Shown here: piece after piece, positions 15,773 to 24,912 of the stretch | Position numbering within the stretch: the stretch's first letter is position 1 | Layout of the letters: every line of letters begins with the position of its first letter | Source: CAZCAQ01 sp964496905 | Lineage (GTDB): Bacteria; Patescibacteriota; WWE3; UBA101185; UBA10185 | DNA length: 45,585 bases | Reading direction: 5' to 3' | Assembly: GCA_964496905.1 (NCBI GenBank) | Contig: CAZCAQ010000009.1 | Location: forward strand, 1-45,585 | Made by a program: the position numbers and the translations under genes | The notes under the pieces: generated by a model | Seen by the model: only the letters and a program-made list of their open reading frames with translations | The model's database searches: none | Told to the model about the DNA's origin: nothing

Positions 15773-16411
15773 ATGTCTAACAATAAAAGTACTGACGCAG
15801 TTGCGGCATCGGAAGTAAACGCCGAGGCTGATACTTCTAATATGGAAGAAAGTGCACCTTCTTCTGAAAAAAATCTCGCTTTTAATTATCAAGAAAACAA
15901 AATAGCAAATATTCTGGCTGTATTCGCAGCTTTTTTGTTTGCCGTTGGACTTGGGTTTTTAGTTTACAAGCAATTTATAAGCACAAAGGTTAACTTGTCC
16001 GACAATTTTAAACCTGAAATTACACAAGAGGCCGCAAACTCGACCAGAGAAGGTGATGATATGGCTGTAGCAGGGGTCAAAACCACTGATAATGAACAAA
16101 ATAGGGATTCATCTGCAGATGATGAACAAACAAATGATCCAAGACAAGGGGATGTGATTAAAGCAAACGACAAAGAGAGCCTGTTTTCACCAAATGCACA
16201 GTGGCGCGCGACCGATTATAAAAAAGGCGACATCTCAAAAGGTTCATACACAGTTAAGTCGGGCGATACACTTTGGGAAATTGCAGAAGCTGTATACGGA
16301 GATGGAGGTCAGTGGACCACCATTTTACAGGCCAATAGCGGTTCTATTGACCATTTACCAAGCGGACAACAGTCCCTAATATACACGGGACAAGTGCTGG
16401 TTATACCGTGA
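15773..16411 (+). CDS. LysM-domain membrane protein
   Basis: 212 residues. An acidic, Ser/Glu/Ala-rich cytoplasmic N-terminus (about 1-40) precedes one membrane helix (about 45-65). A long acidic disordered linker (about 75-145) leads to a C-terminal LysM domain (about 157-212) starting YTVKSGDTLWEIAEAVYG. LysM binds GlcNAc-containing glycans such as peptidoglycan, so the protein probably tethers the membrane to the wall; no catalytic domain is present. It follows tRNA-Asp by 31 nt and no Shine-Dalgarno is seen, so co-transcription with the tRNA is plausible. Confidence 0.85.
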   Translation: MSNNKSTDAVAASEVNAEADTSNMEESAPSSEKNLAFNYQENKIANILAVFAAFLFAVGLGFLVYKQFISTKVNLSDNFKPEITQEAANSTREGDDMAVAGVKTTDNEQNRDSSADDEQTNDPRQGDVIKANDKESLFSPNAQWRATDYKKGDISKGSYTVKSGDTLWEIAEAVYGDGGQWTTILQANSGSIDHLPSGQQSLIYTGQVLVIP

Positions 16412-16440
16412 TTTTAAAGATTTGATATCATTTAAAAGAC

Positions 16441-16514
16441 GCGGGTGTGGTTCAATGGCAGAATATCGCCTTCCCAAGGCGGAGACGGGGGTTCGATTCC
16501 CCTCACCCGCTCCA
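16441..16514 (+). tRNA. tRNA-Gly (CCC)
   Basis: 74 nt. Acceptor GCGGGTG/CACCCGC, discriminator T, encoded CCA. The anticodon loop TTCCCAA gives CCC, reading GGG codons. A possible -10 TATCAT lies at 16426-16431. Confidence 0.96.
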
Positions 16515-16542
16515 AAAGACTAAAGGATGCTAGAATTTTAAT

Positions 16543-17196
16543 ATGAAAACACTTTTAATCACAGGCGGTAGCCGAGGAATAGGACTTGCTACTGTTAAAG
16601 CATTTCTTAAAGAAAATTATACTGTAATTACAACTTCTACAACAGGCAAAGTACCTATTCAAGATCCAAATTTAAAAGTGTTTAAGCTTGATTTAGGTAA
16701 TGCAAGTAGTATTGAAAGCTTAGTGAAGGATCTTGGGGATACTCGCATAGATATCTTAATTAATAGTGCGGGAATAGCAAACAAAAAAGAAAACAAAATC
16801 AACATTGAGGAGCTTCGAAAAACCATAGATGTAGATTTAATAGGTATGATTGACCTAACTAATAGGCTGCTTCCATTAATTAACGAAAAAGGTGTGATTA
16901 TAAACATATCATCTGAATTTGGATCACTCACAGAAGATTGGGGAAATAGAGTCCCCTCGTACAGAATCGCAAAAGCTGCAATTAACATGTTTACACGAAA
17001 TTTCTACGACGATGCAGATGTCAAGGTAAAAAAAATTAAAGTATATAGTTTTGACCCAGGTTGGGTTAAAACTGACATGGGGGGCCCAGACGCTGAAAGA
17101 ATCCCGGAAGAACCTGCTAAAGAACTACTCGAATTAGCGGAATCAGATTTTAAATCAGGTCTTTTTTACAGAGGAAGTGCAATAAGGGACTGGTAA
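16543..17196 (+). CDS. Short-chain dehydrogenase/reductase
   Basis: 217 residues, a classical SDR. The cofactor loop is TGGSRGIG (residues 7-14), the structural motif is NSAG, the catalytic Ser is in NISSEFG, and the catalytic pair is Tyr140 and Lys144 (YRIAK). PGWVKTDMGG closes the active site. The substrate is unknown. TAGAAT (16531-16536) lies exactly 6 nt before the ATG, between tRNA-Gly and this gene, so it should have its own leaderless transcript. It is wedged between two tRNA genes. Confidence 0.9.
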   Translation: MKTLLITGGSRGIGLATVKAFLKENYTVITTSTTGKVPIQDPNLKVFKLDLGNASSIESLVKDLGDTRIDILINSAGIANKKENKINIEELRKTIDVDLIGMIDLTNRLLPLINEKGVIINISSEFGSLTEDWGNRVPSYRIAKAAINMFTRNFYDDADVKVKKIKVYSFDPGWVKTDMGGPDAERIPEEPAKELLELAESDFKSGLFYRGSAIRDW

Positions 17197-17229
17197 GAGA
17201 TAAGTTCAGGCTACTGTAACTCTGAATGC

Positions 17230-17235
17230 TATAAT
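17230..17235 (+). promoter_or_regulatory. Probable -10 box of tRNA-Thr
   Basis: TATAAT 17 nt before the mature tRNA 5' end. TTCAGG 19 bp upstream is the only weak -35 candidate. Confidence 0.5.
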
Positions 17236-17252
17236 TTCACCTGTATTAATGT

Positions 17253-17327
17253 GCCGCCCTGGCTCAATGGCAGAGCAGCTGTATCGTAAACAGCAGGTTG
17301 TGGGTTCGATTCCCACGGGCGGCTCCA
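17253..17327 (+). tRNA. tRNA-Thr (CGT)
   Basis: 75 nt. Acceptor GCCGCCC/GGGCGGC, discriminator T, encoded CCA. The anticodon stem GCTGT/ACAGC with loop ATCGTAA gives CGT. Confidence 0.96.
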
Positions 17328-17572
17328 AAAAGCTAGTTTATTAAGCGATTTATCTTAAAAGCGATCTGACTCTTCTCTATATCCCACCACAAACCTGCAA
17401 TTGCGATAAGTGCCTTTAGCTCCCTAATCCAGTATGGCGATGGCGATGGCGATGACGCAAACATAAAAATAACATAACAAAGTACGTACGTGAATAAAGG
17501 CACAGCAATAACAGCAATTCTTTTTTGGAAAGCCAAAGTTTAAAAAAACCTAAAATAGTATAAAATACACCC

Positions 17573-18292
17573 ATGGGAACATATAAACCAAAACGCAGCG
17601 CATCGGAAGAGGAGCTGTACACAAAGCTTTTCAACACGCTTTTTGCAATAATAGTTATATTAATCTTGCTCTTCTTAACATTCAGATTTTTTGGACCCAA
17701 AATAGGTTCGATTTTTGGACTCATTTCAGTTAATAGAAACATTGAAGAGAAAGGTGATAAAGTTGTACCCCTTCCTCCATTTTTTGTTGATCCACCAAAA
17801 GCAACAAACAAATCAACCATTATTATTACAGGGAATGCTGAACCAGGAACAAATGTTACCCTTTTTGTAAACGGACCCAAAAAAGATACTGTGATTGCAG
17901 ATCAGTCAGGAGAATTCAATTTTGCAAATGTGACTATTTCAAAAGGTAAAAATTCAATTTTTGCAGTTGCAGAAGATAAAAATGGCAATAAAAGCGAAAA
18001 AAGCGAGACTCTTCAAATAGTGTTTGACAGTTCAAAACCCAAAATTAAAATTCTAGAGCCTGTACATGATCAAACTATAACAAACCTCCAAAACAGAATT
18101 AAAGTAGTTGGTAGTATAAACGAAAAAGCGGAAGTAAAGGTTAACGATCGTGTTGCAATTACCCGCCCTGATAATACTTTTGAAATTCTGCTAGGAGTTA
18201 AAGAAGGCGATGTTGTAATTAAAGTAACCGCAGTTGATGAAGCAGGTAACAAAGCCGATCAAGCTATTACTGTAAAATATCAAAACGATTAG
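17573..18292 (+). CDS. Membrane-anchored protein with two Ig-like domains
   Basis: 239 residues. One membrane helix (about 23-42) is followed by a proline-rich linker and two beta-sandwich domains. Domain 1 (about 70-155) contains IIITGNAEPGTNVTLFVNG and FAVAEDKNGNKSE. Domain 2 (about 160-238) contains IKVVGSINEKAEVKVNDR and VTAVDEAGNKAD. The endings K-V-x-A-x-D-x-x-G-N-K are typical of bacterial Ig domains of the glucodextranase/cadherin-like type, which serve as adhesive or spacer modules outside the cell. TAAAAT (17561-17566) lies exactly 6 nt before the ATG. Its last 26 bp overlap the convergent O-antigen-ligase-like gene. Confidence 0.8.
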   Translation: MGTYKPKRSASEEELYTKLFNTLFAIIVILILLFLTFRFFGPKIGSIFGLISVNRNIEEKGDKVVPLPPFFVDPPKATNKSTIIITGNAEPGTNVTLFVNGPKKDTVIADQSGEFNFANVTISKGKNSIFAVAEDKNGNKSEKSETLQIVFDSSKPKIKILEPVHDQTITNLQNRIKVVGSINEKAEVKVNDRVAITRPDNTFEILLGVKEGDVVIKVTAVDEAGNKADQAITVKYQND

Positions 18293-19487
18293 ATTTAAAG
18301 TTTATCAAAGCAAAAATCAACCAAATAAATAAAAGCTGTGGGTAAAAAATGGAATTTATAAAAACACTTTCAAAAAAAAGCGCTACTAAAATACTAAAGC
18401 CAATTACACCACCCAATTTTCTGTTTCGATATGCATAAATTATTGCAACAACATATCCACTAAAAAACAACACAAGTCCAACAATACCCGTTGTAGCCAA
18501 AATAAATAGCATACTTGAATCGGCACCTGCGCCTGAATTCCCGCCAGTTTCACCAGCGGAAAAGAAACCCAGTTCTTTTTGAGCATACCTGTAGGAATTA
18601 AACCCAACGCCAAAAACTGGATCGGACTTTGCTACCAACACCGCATTTCCCCAAGATTCGAGTCTAAAATGTGCAGAATCTGCAGGATCCGTAATTCCCG
18701 AAAGTCTGGTTTGTACTCTTGGAACTGCAAAATAGACCAAAAAGCACATTGCCAAAAAAACGGCTAGCAAAACGCGGTACTTTAGTAAACCAAATATTAA
18801 AACCACAACAGCAAACATTCCCCAAGCACTTCGTGAAAATGTTATAAAAAGTGCACTGACTGGGATTATAAAGAACAACAGTGTATAAACATAGTTTTTC
18901 CAAAAATCTAATTTTCCAACGTAGATTAGACCCAAGTAAATACTTAAAGTACAAACTAAAAATGCCCCAACAAAATTTGGGTCAAAAAAAGTAGAAGTAA
19001 GTCTGTTTTTATGTGGATCCCAGCCGTAAACAGGATCCAAAACAGTAAAATCAGGAAGTAAAAATAATTGAATAAACCCTGCAATGCTAATTACTAAGCC
19101 ACAGAGCATTAAAAGCTTTAAGAACCAATAATAGCTAAACATCGACCGCTGAATCATTACTACAACGCCAAGCGCCGAAATTAAATACAATGTCCATCTC
19201 ACCAAATAGAATAGCTGAAATGCAAAGTCAGGGTATCCATATATAAATTTACTTCTAAGCAAACTTAACCCAGCCCAAATAGTAAATGAAAAAAATTCAA
19301 AAAAAGTAAAAGTGTAATTGATCCGTTTAATATTACTCAAAATGACCAAAATAGAAAAAAGTGCGTATACGCCTGCTAGTAGATCAAAAGCATACAAACG
19401 ATCGGCAAACAATGGAATTCGTGCAAATTGCCCCAAAATAAGACTAAAAACGAGCAGTACGGTTAGTAACTTAGCTAGTTGTGACAT
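18267..19487 (-). CDS. O-antigen ligase / Wzy-C family polysaccharide membrane protein
   Basis: 406 residues with about ten to twelve membrane helices. A large extracytoplasmic loop (about 255-320) holds the Wzy_C hallmark region, and RLTSTFFDPNFVGAFL is a family motif. Such proteins polymerise glycans or transfer them from a polyprenyl carrier to an acceptor. In a bacterium of this type the target is more likely a surface polysaccharide or glycoprotein than LPS. Its start overlaps the flippase gene by 17 bp. TACAAT (19495-19500) lies 7 nt before its ATG, so it may also have its own promoter. Confidence 0.85.
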   Translation of the reverse strand: MSQLAKLLTVLLVFSLILGQFARIPLFADRLYAFDLLAGVYALFSILVILSNIKRINYTFTFFEFFSFTIWAGLSLLRSKFIYGYPDFAFQLFYLVRWTLYLISALGVVVMIQRSMFSYYWFLKLLMLCGLVISIAGFIQLFLLPDFTVLDPVYGWDPHKNRLTSTFFDPNFVGAFLVCTLSIYLGLIYVGKLDFWKNYVYTLLFFIIPVSALFITFSRSAWGMFAVVVLIFGLLKYRVLLAVFLAMCFLVYFAVPRVQTRLSGITDPADSAHFRLESWGNAVLVAKSDPVFGVGFNSYRYAQKELGFFSAGETGGNSGAGADSSMLFILATTGIVGLVLFFSGYVVAIIYAYRNRKLGGVIGFSILVALFFESVFINSIFYPQLLFIWLIFALINFKSNRFDILQ

Positions 19488-20802
19488 TTGCCTTATTGTA
19501 TAACCGCCATGCTCTTAGGGCAAAAAACACTAATACAAACAAAATCATAAGTTCTGAAAGCCAGGTTAAAAATGACGAAGCTATATATGAAAATCTTGGA
19601 ATAAAATACAGGTTCATAGTCAAATTAAACGCAGCTGCAAAAGCGTATGCAACAGGCAGGTATTTTTGTTTACCCAAAGTTAAAATAAAGTAAGAAATTG
19701 GTGCTGTAACAAAAAACACTGAAATGCCTCCAAAAAGTACTCTAAGACTCAACACTGAATCCATAAATTGTTCACCGCCTAGTACCGAAATCATAAATGG
19801 GGCAAATATGTAGCCAACTATTGTAAGTAAAGCACCTACTAATACTAAAGCTCCTAAAGTTTTTAAAAAAAACAGCTTAAATACTTCTGCGCTTGACGCT
19901 AGTTTTTTAACATAAATAGGATATACAGCATTCATGAAAAAAGTAGGAATAACGAGACAAACCTCAAAAATTTTATATGCAATACCGTAAATTGCGACCG
20001 TTTCAACATTATTAAAGCCATAAGCTAATGGAAGCTTCATGCGTGACAACAAAATTGTATCAGCCCTAAAATTAACTTGACTAAAAATAAAAGTAATCCC
20101 CAAAGGCAAAGCAGCTATAAATATTTTTCTCCATAAGCCAAAATCTATTTTGGTCTTTTTGTCGTAAGTGACACCAAGCTTGTTTAAATAGTGCAAGCTG
20201 ACTGCAAAAGTAATAATGCCTCCTACAACATATGTAAAGTTTACCCAAACAACACTGGCATTTTGCCAAATTAGAACAATACTTAAGGCTAGCACAGCAA
20301 GCGATCCCAAAACATAGCCAATTACCGAATAGTCATAACGCAACTTAAATTGAAAAATCAAGTTACCTGTCGCGTAAAGCGCGTGAGTTAAAATTAAAAG
20401 CAGGCTTATATAAATTCCAATTTTTAAATCGTCAGGATAAGGAAAGAACTGATTAATACTAAAGGCAGTTACAACAATTAAAAACACTGATAATGCAATT
20501 CTCATCCACAAAATATTAAAATAGTACTTTTTTGCGTTATCCCAATTTTCCTCTAAATCTTTCATTGCTACCGCATTAAAGCCAAAATCCACTATAATAA
20601 AAAATAAAGCTGGAATTGTTTGCATTAAGTTAAAGTAACCATAGCCCTCAATACCGTAGCTACGAGTGATCAATACCGTAGTAAGCATTGTAATTGACAT
20701 GCTTACAAATTTGCCAAAAAGTTGGAAAAAAGTGTTGGAAAAAACAATTCCAGCAGTCTTGTCGCGCGAAACTAAGCTTTTAAGCATTAAGGAAACTTGC
20801 AT
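19471..20802 (-). CDS. Polysaccharide flippase (Wzx/RfbX type)
   Basis: 443 residues with 12 to 14 membrane helices. The N-terminus (FSNTFFQLFGKFVSM, then ITRSYGIEGYGYFNLMQT) is that of the oligosaccharide flippase family in the MOP superfamily. It would move lipid-linked sugar repeats across the membrane for the ligase/polymerase encoded next. TATACT (20809-20814) lies exactly 6 nt before the ATG, in the 14-nt gap after the glycoside hydrolase gene, so an internal leaderless promoter is likely. Confidence 0.88.
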   Translation of the reverse strand: MQVSLMLKSLVSRDKTAGIVFSNTFFQLFGKFVSMSITMLTTVLITRSYGIEGYGYFNLMQTIPALFFIIVDFGFNAVAMKDLEENWDNAKKYYFNILWMRIALSVFLIVVTAFSINQFFPYPDDLKIGIYISLLLILTHALYATGNLIFQFKLRYDYSVIGYVLGSLAVLALSIVLIWQNASVVWVNFTYVVGGIITFAVSLHYLNKLGVTYDKKTKIDFGLWRKIFIAALPLGITFIFSQVNFRADTILLSRMKLPLAYGFNNVETVAIYGIAYKIFEVCLVIPTFFMNAVYPIYVKKLASSAEVFKLFFLKTLGALVLVGALLTIVGYIFAPFMISVLGGEQFMDSVLSLRVLFGGISVFFVTAPISYFILTLGKQKYLPVAYAFAAAFNLTMNLYFIPRFSYIASSFLTWLSELMILFVLVFFALRAWRLYNKANVTTS

Positions 20803-20816
20803 AAAAAAAGTATAAC

Positions 20817-22010
20817 CTACTTACACAGAAAGGAACTAAATACGGATTTTTGTGCAATATAAGGAGTTCCGGCAGTCTTTTCCATATTCTTTATGATGTC
20901 GTATTGAGCGTATGGCTTTAGATCTTCGTCAACCCATGCAAAGTGGTCATTAGGAGGTCTGTAGTAAATTGTAAAGGGTGTTACTGCCCTAACCCTACTA
21001 TCAGGAAGCCACACTTTTTCATAAGCTTCTTTCATGTACTCACCGGCGCGCTGTGAACTGACGTAGGAATTATTGTAACTATCACCTTCAGCATGTGCCC
21101 AACCAGTTTCAGTTATAAATACTGGCAAATCTTTTTTTACACCTATTTCTTTTAACACTTTTAGCTCTTCTTCATATGCCCTAATGCTCCACCAACCTGT
21201 TGCGCTAGGACTTCCGCTAAAATTTGGTTGAGGATATGAATGCGAAGCCCACCCATCAAGCTTTTCAAAAATACCCGGCTCTTGTTTGTTCAACTCCCTA
21301 ATAAAATTTTCAGCAGACATATAACCCTGTGCAGGATTATTTGGCAAACTGGCATTTAACGCACCGTTTAACATAAAAAAACCAGTGTTTTCTTGCTTAA
21401 AGGCCCCAATTGTGTAATCTAAAACATCCGCATATTGCCCTGGATTAAGTTCGTCACGCCAAAAACGCTTATCGTTTGGCTCATTATAAACACTTATGTA
21501 CCGTTCTTTTACAGGCCATACAAAAGAATTTAGGAACCTAGCCGCTTTAGTTGTATCTTCTTTATAGGTGTCAATTTGAACATCATACAGTTGCACAATT
21601 GGAATTAAGTGTTTTTTATGCAAATCGTTAAAAACGCGACTCCACTTTGATTCATCGCGATCTCTAATGTTATATGGCAAAAGAACATAACCCCAATCTC
21701 CCCCATTTGAATTAACTAGCTCGTCAGCAATTTTTACATACTTAGAATTTTCTGCGTATATATACAATCCAAACTTATTGTTTTTAGGATTAGCTGGAGA
21801 CTCGCTCTTGTATTCTAAAAATTCTATTTTATCCTCTATCCTACAACCAAATATAGTGTCTTTAATTAGAGATCTAAACGGCGAAGAATCTTCAATTTGT
21901 GCATATGCGAGTGGTTGAGTATTTTGAACAGATAGGCTTGAGTACAAGCCATAACCTGCAAAAAACATTATACAAAGAAAAAATAGTAATACTGCAATTT
22001 GCTTTTTCAC
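20817..22010 (-). CDS. Exported glycoside hydrolase, GH39/GH5 (clan A)-like
   Basis: 397 residues from GTG. The N-terminal hydrophobic helix (about 3-24) is a signal anchor. The TIM-barrel core has the two clan A acids: the acid/base in VYNEPND and the nucleophile in VFITETGWAH, with GWASHSYP between them. These motifs match GH39/GH5-like and related glycosidases. It probably trims the polysaccharide made by the two genes that follow. TAAAAT lies exactly 6 nt before the GTG and is arranged back to back with the promoter of the GH18 gene. Confidence 0.75.
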   Translation of the reverse strand: MKKQIAVLLFFLCIMFFAGYGLYSSLSVQNTQPLAYAQIEDSSPFRSLIKDTIFGCRIEDKIEFLEYKSESPANPKNNKFGLYIYAENSKYVKIADELVNSNGGDWGYVLLPYNIRDRDESKWSRVFNDLHKKHLIPIVQLYDVQIDTYKEDTTKAARFLNSFVWPVKERYISVYNEPNDKRFWRDELNPGQYADVLDYTIGAFKQENTGFFMLNGALNASLPNNPAQGYMSAENFIRELNKQEPGIFEKLDGWASHSYPQPNFSGSPSATGWWSIRAYEEELKVLKEIGVKKDLPVFITETGWAHAEGDSYNNSYVSSQRAGEYMKEAYEKVWLPDSRVRAVTPFTIYYRPPNDHFAWVDEDLKPYAQYDIIKNMEKTAGTPYIAQKSVFSSFLCK

Positions 22011-22016
22011 TCTCTT

Positions 22017-22047
22017 ATTTTAACTTATTGATGATAATTGATAAAAT
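22017..22047. promoter_or_regulatory. Divergent leaderless promoter pair between two glycoside hydrolase genes
   Basis: The 43-bp spacer holds two TAAAAT boxes, at 22017-22022 (minus) and 22042-22047 (plus). Each ends exactly 6 nt before a GTG start codon. The -35 elements are weak and must overlap the opposite -10 region, so the two promoters probably compete. Confidence 0.65.
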
Positions 22048-22053
22048 GACCTG

Positions 22054-23271
22054 GTGAAAGCAACTTTGCCCAATACTTTAATCACACTTTTTGCCTTAAC
22101 AACAGTACTTGGTCTTATTAACGTAGGACTTTTTATTGCTGATAAAAATAAGCAAATTCTAAACCCTCATACAAAAACACTTAGTATTTCACAATATAAT
22201 AAGCAACATGAAAAGTCAGTTTACGGGTTTTTGCCTTATTGGACTTTAGAAAAAGCGGGATTTATTCAACTAGATAAATTAACAGATGTTGCCTATTTTG
22301 CTTTAGCCATTAATGCAGATGGCACAATAAAAAAAATAGGAAATGACGGCAATCTAGATCCAGGTTATAACAATTGGAAAAACAGTGAAACTTTAACTAA
22401 GTTTATTGCACAGGCCAAAGAAGCAAATGTTAATGTGGCAGTTACCTTAATTTCTCACGAAGCTGATACATCTGACGCATTCTTAAGCTGCAAATCTTGT
22501 TGGCAAACTTTGTACACAGAACTAGACGCTGAACTAAAAGAAAAAGACTTAAGATCAATTAACGTAGATTTTGAGTATGCCGGTTATACCGATAAAGAAA
22601 AAGCTCTACAATATTCAGAATTTATTAGTTACTTAAATACCTCTTTAGATAAATCAAACGAAAACGGCGTGCAAGTAGTTGTTTCTACCTTTGCCGACGC
22701 AGTTAACAAGCCTAGAGTTACTGATATTCCAACTTTGAGCAAAGTGGCAGATGGCCTTTTTATAATGGCTTATGATTTTCATTACACAGGGTCTGACCAA
22801 GCTGGACCAGTCGCGCCAATAAATGGAAGTGGCAAAAATTACAGCTACGACATAAATACAATGCTTGTGGACTACTTAAAGGTTATGCCTTCTTCAAAAA
22901 TTATTTTGGGAGTTCCCTACTACGGGTACAATTGGGTTGTAGATTCACAATCTCCATACGCATCAAGAATTCCAGGAGATGATTTTGTTGGCTATTCCCA
23001 ATCCCAAACTTACGAAAACATTATGGAAACCATTCTGGACTTAAATCCTAGTATCTTGTGGGACAAACATGCCCTGTCGCCTTACTTTAACTATGTAAGC
23101 CCTTCAAGTGGCGCCAATAGACAAGTATATTTTGAAAACTCAGAATCGCTAAAAATAAAATACGAATTAGTTCATAAGTTTGGGCTAAAGGGTGTTGGAA
23201 TTTGGGCTTTGGGATACGATGGTGGTTACCAAGAACTATGGAACGCGTTAGAAGAAAAGTTTGGAAGTTAG
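22054..23271 (+). CDS. Secreted/anchored GH18 glycoside hydrolase
   Basis: 405 residues from GTG. An N-terminal hydrophobic helix (about 7-27) is followed by a GH18 barrel. The catalytic DxE is INVDFEYAG (Asp172, Glu174). Other barrel strands are YGFLPYW, GLFIMAYDFHYTG and KIILGVPYYGYNW, and the end is GVGIWALGYDGGYQELW. The domain resembles the spore-cortex/YaaH-like and chitinase-like branch of GH18, acting on GlcNAc polymers such as chitin or peptidoglycan. It may remodel the cell's own wall or attack a host polymer; sequence alone cannot decide. The 3' end overlaps the next convergent gene by 4 bp. Confidence 0.88.
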   Translation: MKATLPNTLITLFALTTVLGLINVGLFIADKNKQILNPHTKTLSISQYNKQHEKSVYGFLPYWTLEKAGFIQLDKLTDVAYFALAINADGTIKKIGNDGNLDPGYNNWKNSETLTKFIAQAKEANVNVAVTLISHEADTSDAFLSCKSCWQTLYTELDAELKEKDLRSINVDFEYAGYTDKEKALQYSEFISYLNTSLDKSNENGVQVVVSTFADAVNKPRVTDIPTLSKVADGLFIMAYDFHYTGSDQAGPVAPINGSGKNYSYDINTMLVDYLKVMPSSKIILGVPYYGYNWVVDSQSPYASRIPGDDFVGYSQSQTYENIMETILDLNPSILWDKHALSPYFNYVSPSSGANRQVYFENSESLKIKYELVHKFGLKGVGIWALGYDGGYQELWNALEEKFGS

Positions 23272-23822
23272 TTAGTTTCCTTGCTAACAATTCTTTTAAC
23301 TACGGCGATTATAAAGCCAACAGCCATTGCCAACAGGAGTATAGCTACTAACAATAGTCCAACAACAGATGCAGGGCCCTCACCTACAAAAATGCGCACA
23401 AAAAATATAAGCCCAATAACCACTAGTGATACATTGAAAACTACCTTATTTATCTTATTTGCCTTAGCTGTCTGCGGACTAACATAATTAAGAACTTCCA
23501 AAGGTATTTGTTCCTTTTTAAAGCCAGGTAATTCCTTTACATATGGATCAAGTGTATTTACTTCACTGCAAGTATCACACTTCCAGTCACCGCGAACGCC
23601 CATTTGCTTTTCAGTAAAGAAAAAGCCAGAATTACATTTTTTGCAAGTTACTGCATAGCTAGGTTTATTACAAAAAGGACAATTGATTTTATAGGAATTT
23701 ACAAAGTCATCTAAAAAATAATAAAACTTATGCGCATTAACGCATTTTGCGTCAAACTGCATTTTATCTGCAAATTGAGGATATTTCTGTTTATATTGCT
23801 CTTCAGTCAGTTGACTTGGCAT
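23268..23822 (-). CDS. Zinc-ribbon membrane protein
   Basis: 184 residues. The N-terminal half has four Cys pairs or near-pairs (CPFC, CKKC, CDTC and a lone Cys near 27), giving one or two zinc ribbons in the cytoplasm. Two membrane helices follow (about 128-145 and 152-175). No catalytic motif is visible. TATAAT (23828-23833) lies 5 nt before the ATG. The function is unknown; the ribbon may bind nucleic acid or a protein partner at the membrane. Confidence 0.65.
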   Translation of the reverse strand: MPSQLTEEQYKQKYPQFADKMQFDAKCVNAHKFYYFLDDFVNSYKINCPFCNKPSYAVTCKKCNSGFFFTEKQMGVRGDWKCDTCSEVNTLDPYVKELPGFKKEQIPLEVLNYVSPQTAKANKINKVVFNVSLVVIGLIFFVRIFVGEGPASVVGLLLVAILLLAMAVGFIIAVVKRIVSKETN

Positions 23823-23857
23823 GCTTAATTATAAGCAGAGTTCAAATTAAACGTAAA

Positions 23858-23934
23858 TGGTGGTCGCTATAGGATTCGAACCTATGACCTCTGCAATGTG
23901 AATGCAGCGCTCTAACCAACTGAGCCAAGCGACC
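23858..23934 (-). tRNA. tRNA-Val (CAC)
   Basis: 77 nt on the minus strand. Acceptor GGTCGCT/AGCGACC, discriminator A, encoded CCA (TGG at 23858-23860 on the plus strand). The anticodon stem CTGCA/TGCAG with loop TTCACAT gives CAC. Confidence 0.96.
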
Positions 23935-24021
23935 TAATCTTATACAATGCGACTTCCATTTTACCATTATTGCAAAGCACGATCAGCATTTTTCTGATAA
24001 ACTTTAAATACAGGCAGCATT

Positions 24022-24615
24022 ATGAAAAGTTCAAAAATTCTCAATTTTTTACTAGACCTTATAGAGGTGACTTTTATTGGAGTTGCCGTGTTTGTAGTAG
24101 TTTACCTCTTTATTGGGCAACCTCTTGAAATTACGGGTACCTCTATGGAGCCAACTTTAGACAACGGTGAAATGATAATAGCCGAAAAAATGACCTCTCG
24201 CCTTGATAAACTAAAAAGGGGCGACATAGTAGTTTTTAAACAGCCTGAAAATAAAAATGTATTTGTAATTAAGCGCATTGTAGGCTTGCCTGGCGATACA
24301 ATCACTCTAACAAAAGCATCTGTGTACGTAAACGGAAGTGAGCTTAACGAAGATTATGTAAAAACTCACCAAATTCTAGTTGGCACTGAAGAAGAAAATA
24401 TTGAAGTACCTTTAGGAAGTTACTTTTTAATGGGAGATAACCGTGGTAACAGCACAGATTCAAGAAAATGGGGGCCAATCGCACAACAGGATGTAGTTGG
24501 TAAGGCTGTAATAGTTTTTAGTCCATTTGAAAAAGCAAGAGTTATAGAATCGGATCTCAGTATAGAATCACTTAAGGCTAAAATTTTGGGAATTGCACAA
24601 GCTAGCGAAAATTAA
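24022..24615 (+). CDS. lepB: Signal peptidase I
   Basis: 197 residues. One N-terminal membrane helix (about 12-32) anchors the protein. Box B GTSMEPTL holds the catalytic Ser41 and box D VIKRIVGLPGD holds the general-base Lys84. LMGDNRGNSTDSRKWG is box E. It cleaves signal peptides on the outer face of the membrane. No 6-nt-spaced -10 box is visible here; a weak TAAATA at 24005-24010 is the nearest. The gene converges on rpmA with a 4-bp overlap and faces away from tRNA-Val. Confidence 0.95.
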   Translation: MKSSKILNFLLDLIEVTFIGVAVFVVVYLFIGQPLEITGTSMEPTLDNGEMIIAEKMTSRLDKLKRGDIVVFKQPENKNVFVIKRIVGLPGDTITLTKASVYVNGSELNEDYVKTHQILVGTEEENIEVPLGSYFLMGDNRGNSTDSRKWGPIAQQDVVGKAVIVFSPFEKARVIESDLSIESLKAKILGIAQASEN

Positions 24616-24887
24616 GCAGCTTGTTCTCTGCTTGGTTTTAAAACGTTAATCTGCTTTTTAGTCTTTTCAATGCTCTTAAATTCAACTGTGCCGTCAACTA
24701 ACGCAAAAATTGTAAAATCCTTACCCATTCCAACGTTTTTTCCTGGAGCAAAAGTTCTGCCTCGTTGGCGAACTATAATTTGACCAGCTTTTATTTTTGA
24801 ACCACCAGCGATTTTAACTCCAAGTCTTTTTCCCGCAACGTTTCCGCCTTGTGTGGCTTTTGAACCACCTGCTTTTTTATGTGCCAT
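24612..24887 (-). CDS. rpmA: 50S ribosomal protein L27
   Basis: 91 residues, beginning MAHKKAGGSKATQGG. The protein starts directly at the conserved A-H-K-K, so there is no N-terminal extension to be removed as in Firmicutes. It sits near the peptidyl-transferase centre. It lies 25 nt downstream of rplU, the standard rplU-rpmA order, and shares its promoter. Confidence 0.97.
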   Translation of the reverse strand: MAHKKAGGSKATQGGNVAGKRLGVKIAGGSKIKAGQIIVRQRGRTFAPGKNVGMGKDFTIFALVDGTVEFKSIEKTKKQINVLKPSREQAA

Positions 24888-24912
24888 TGTAATTATTTAC
24901 CGACTTTGCCGC

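Noticed and set aside
17333..17536. 67-codon minus-strand ORF with TTG start and an SPSPSP stretch in the tRNA-Thr to Ig-protein spacer
   Set aside because: It has a weak start and no -10 box at the 6-nt position or Shine-Dalgarno. The Ser-Pro stretch comes from a GGCGAT tandem repeat (about 17434-17455). I cannot support it as a gene. The rest of the spacer holds only the promoter of the next gene.
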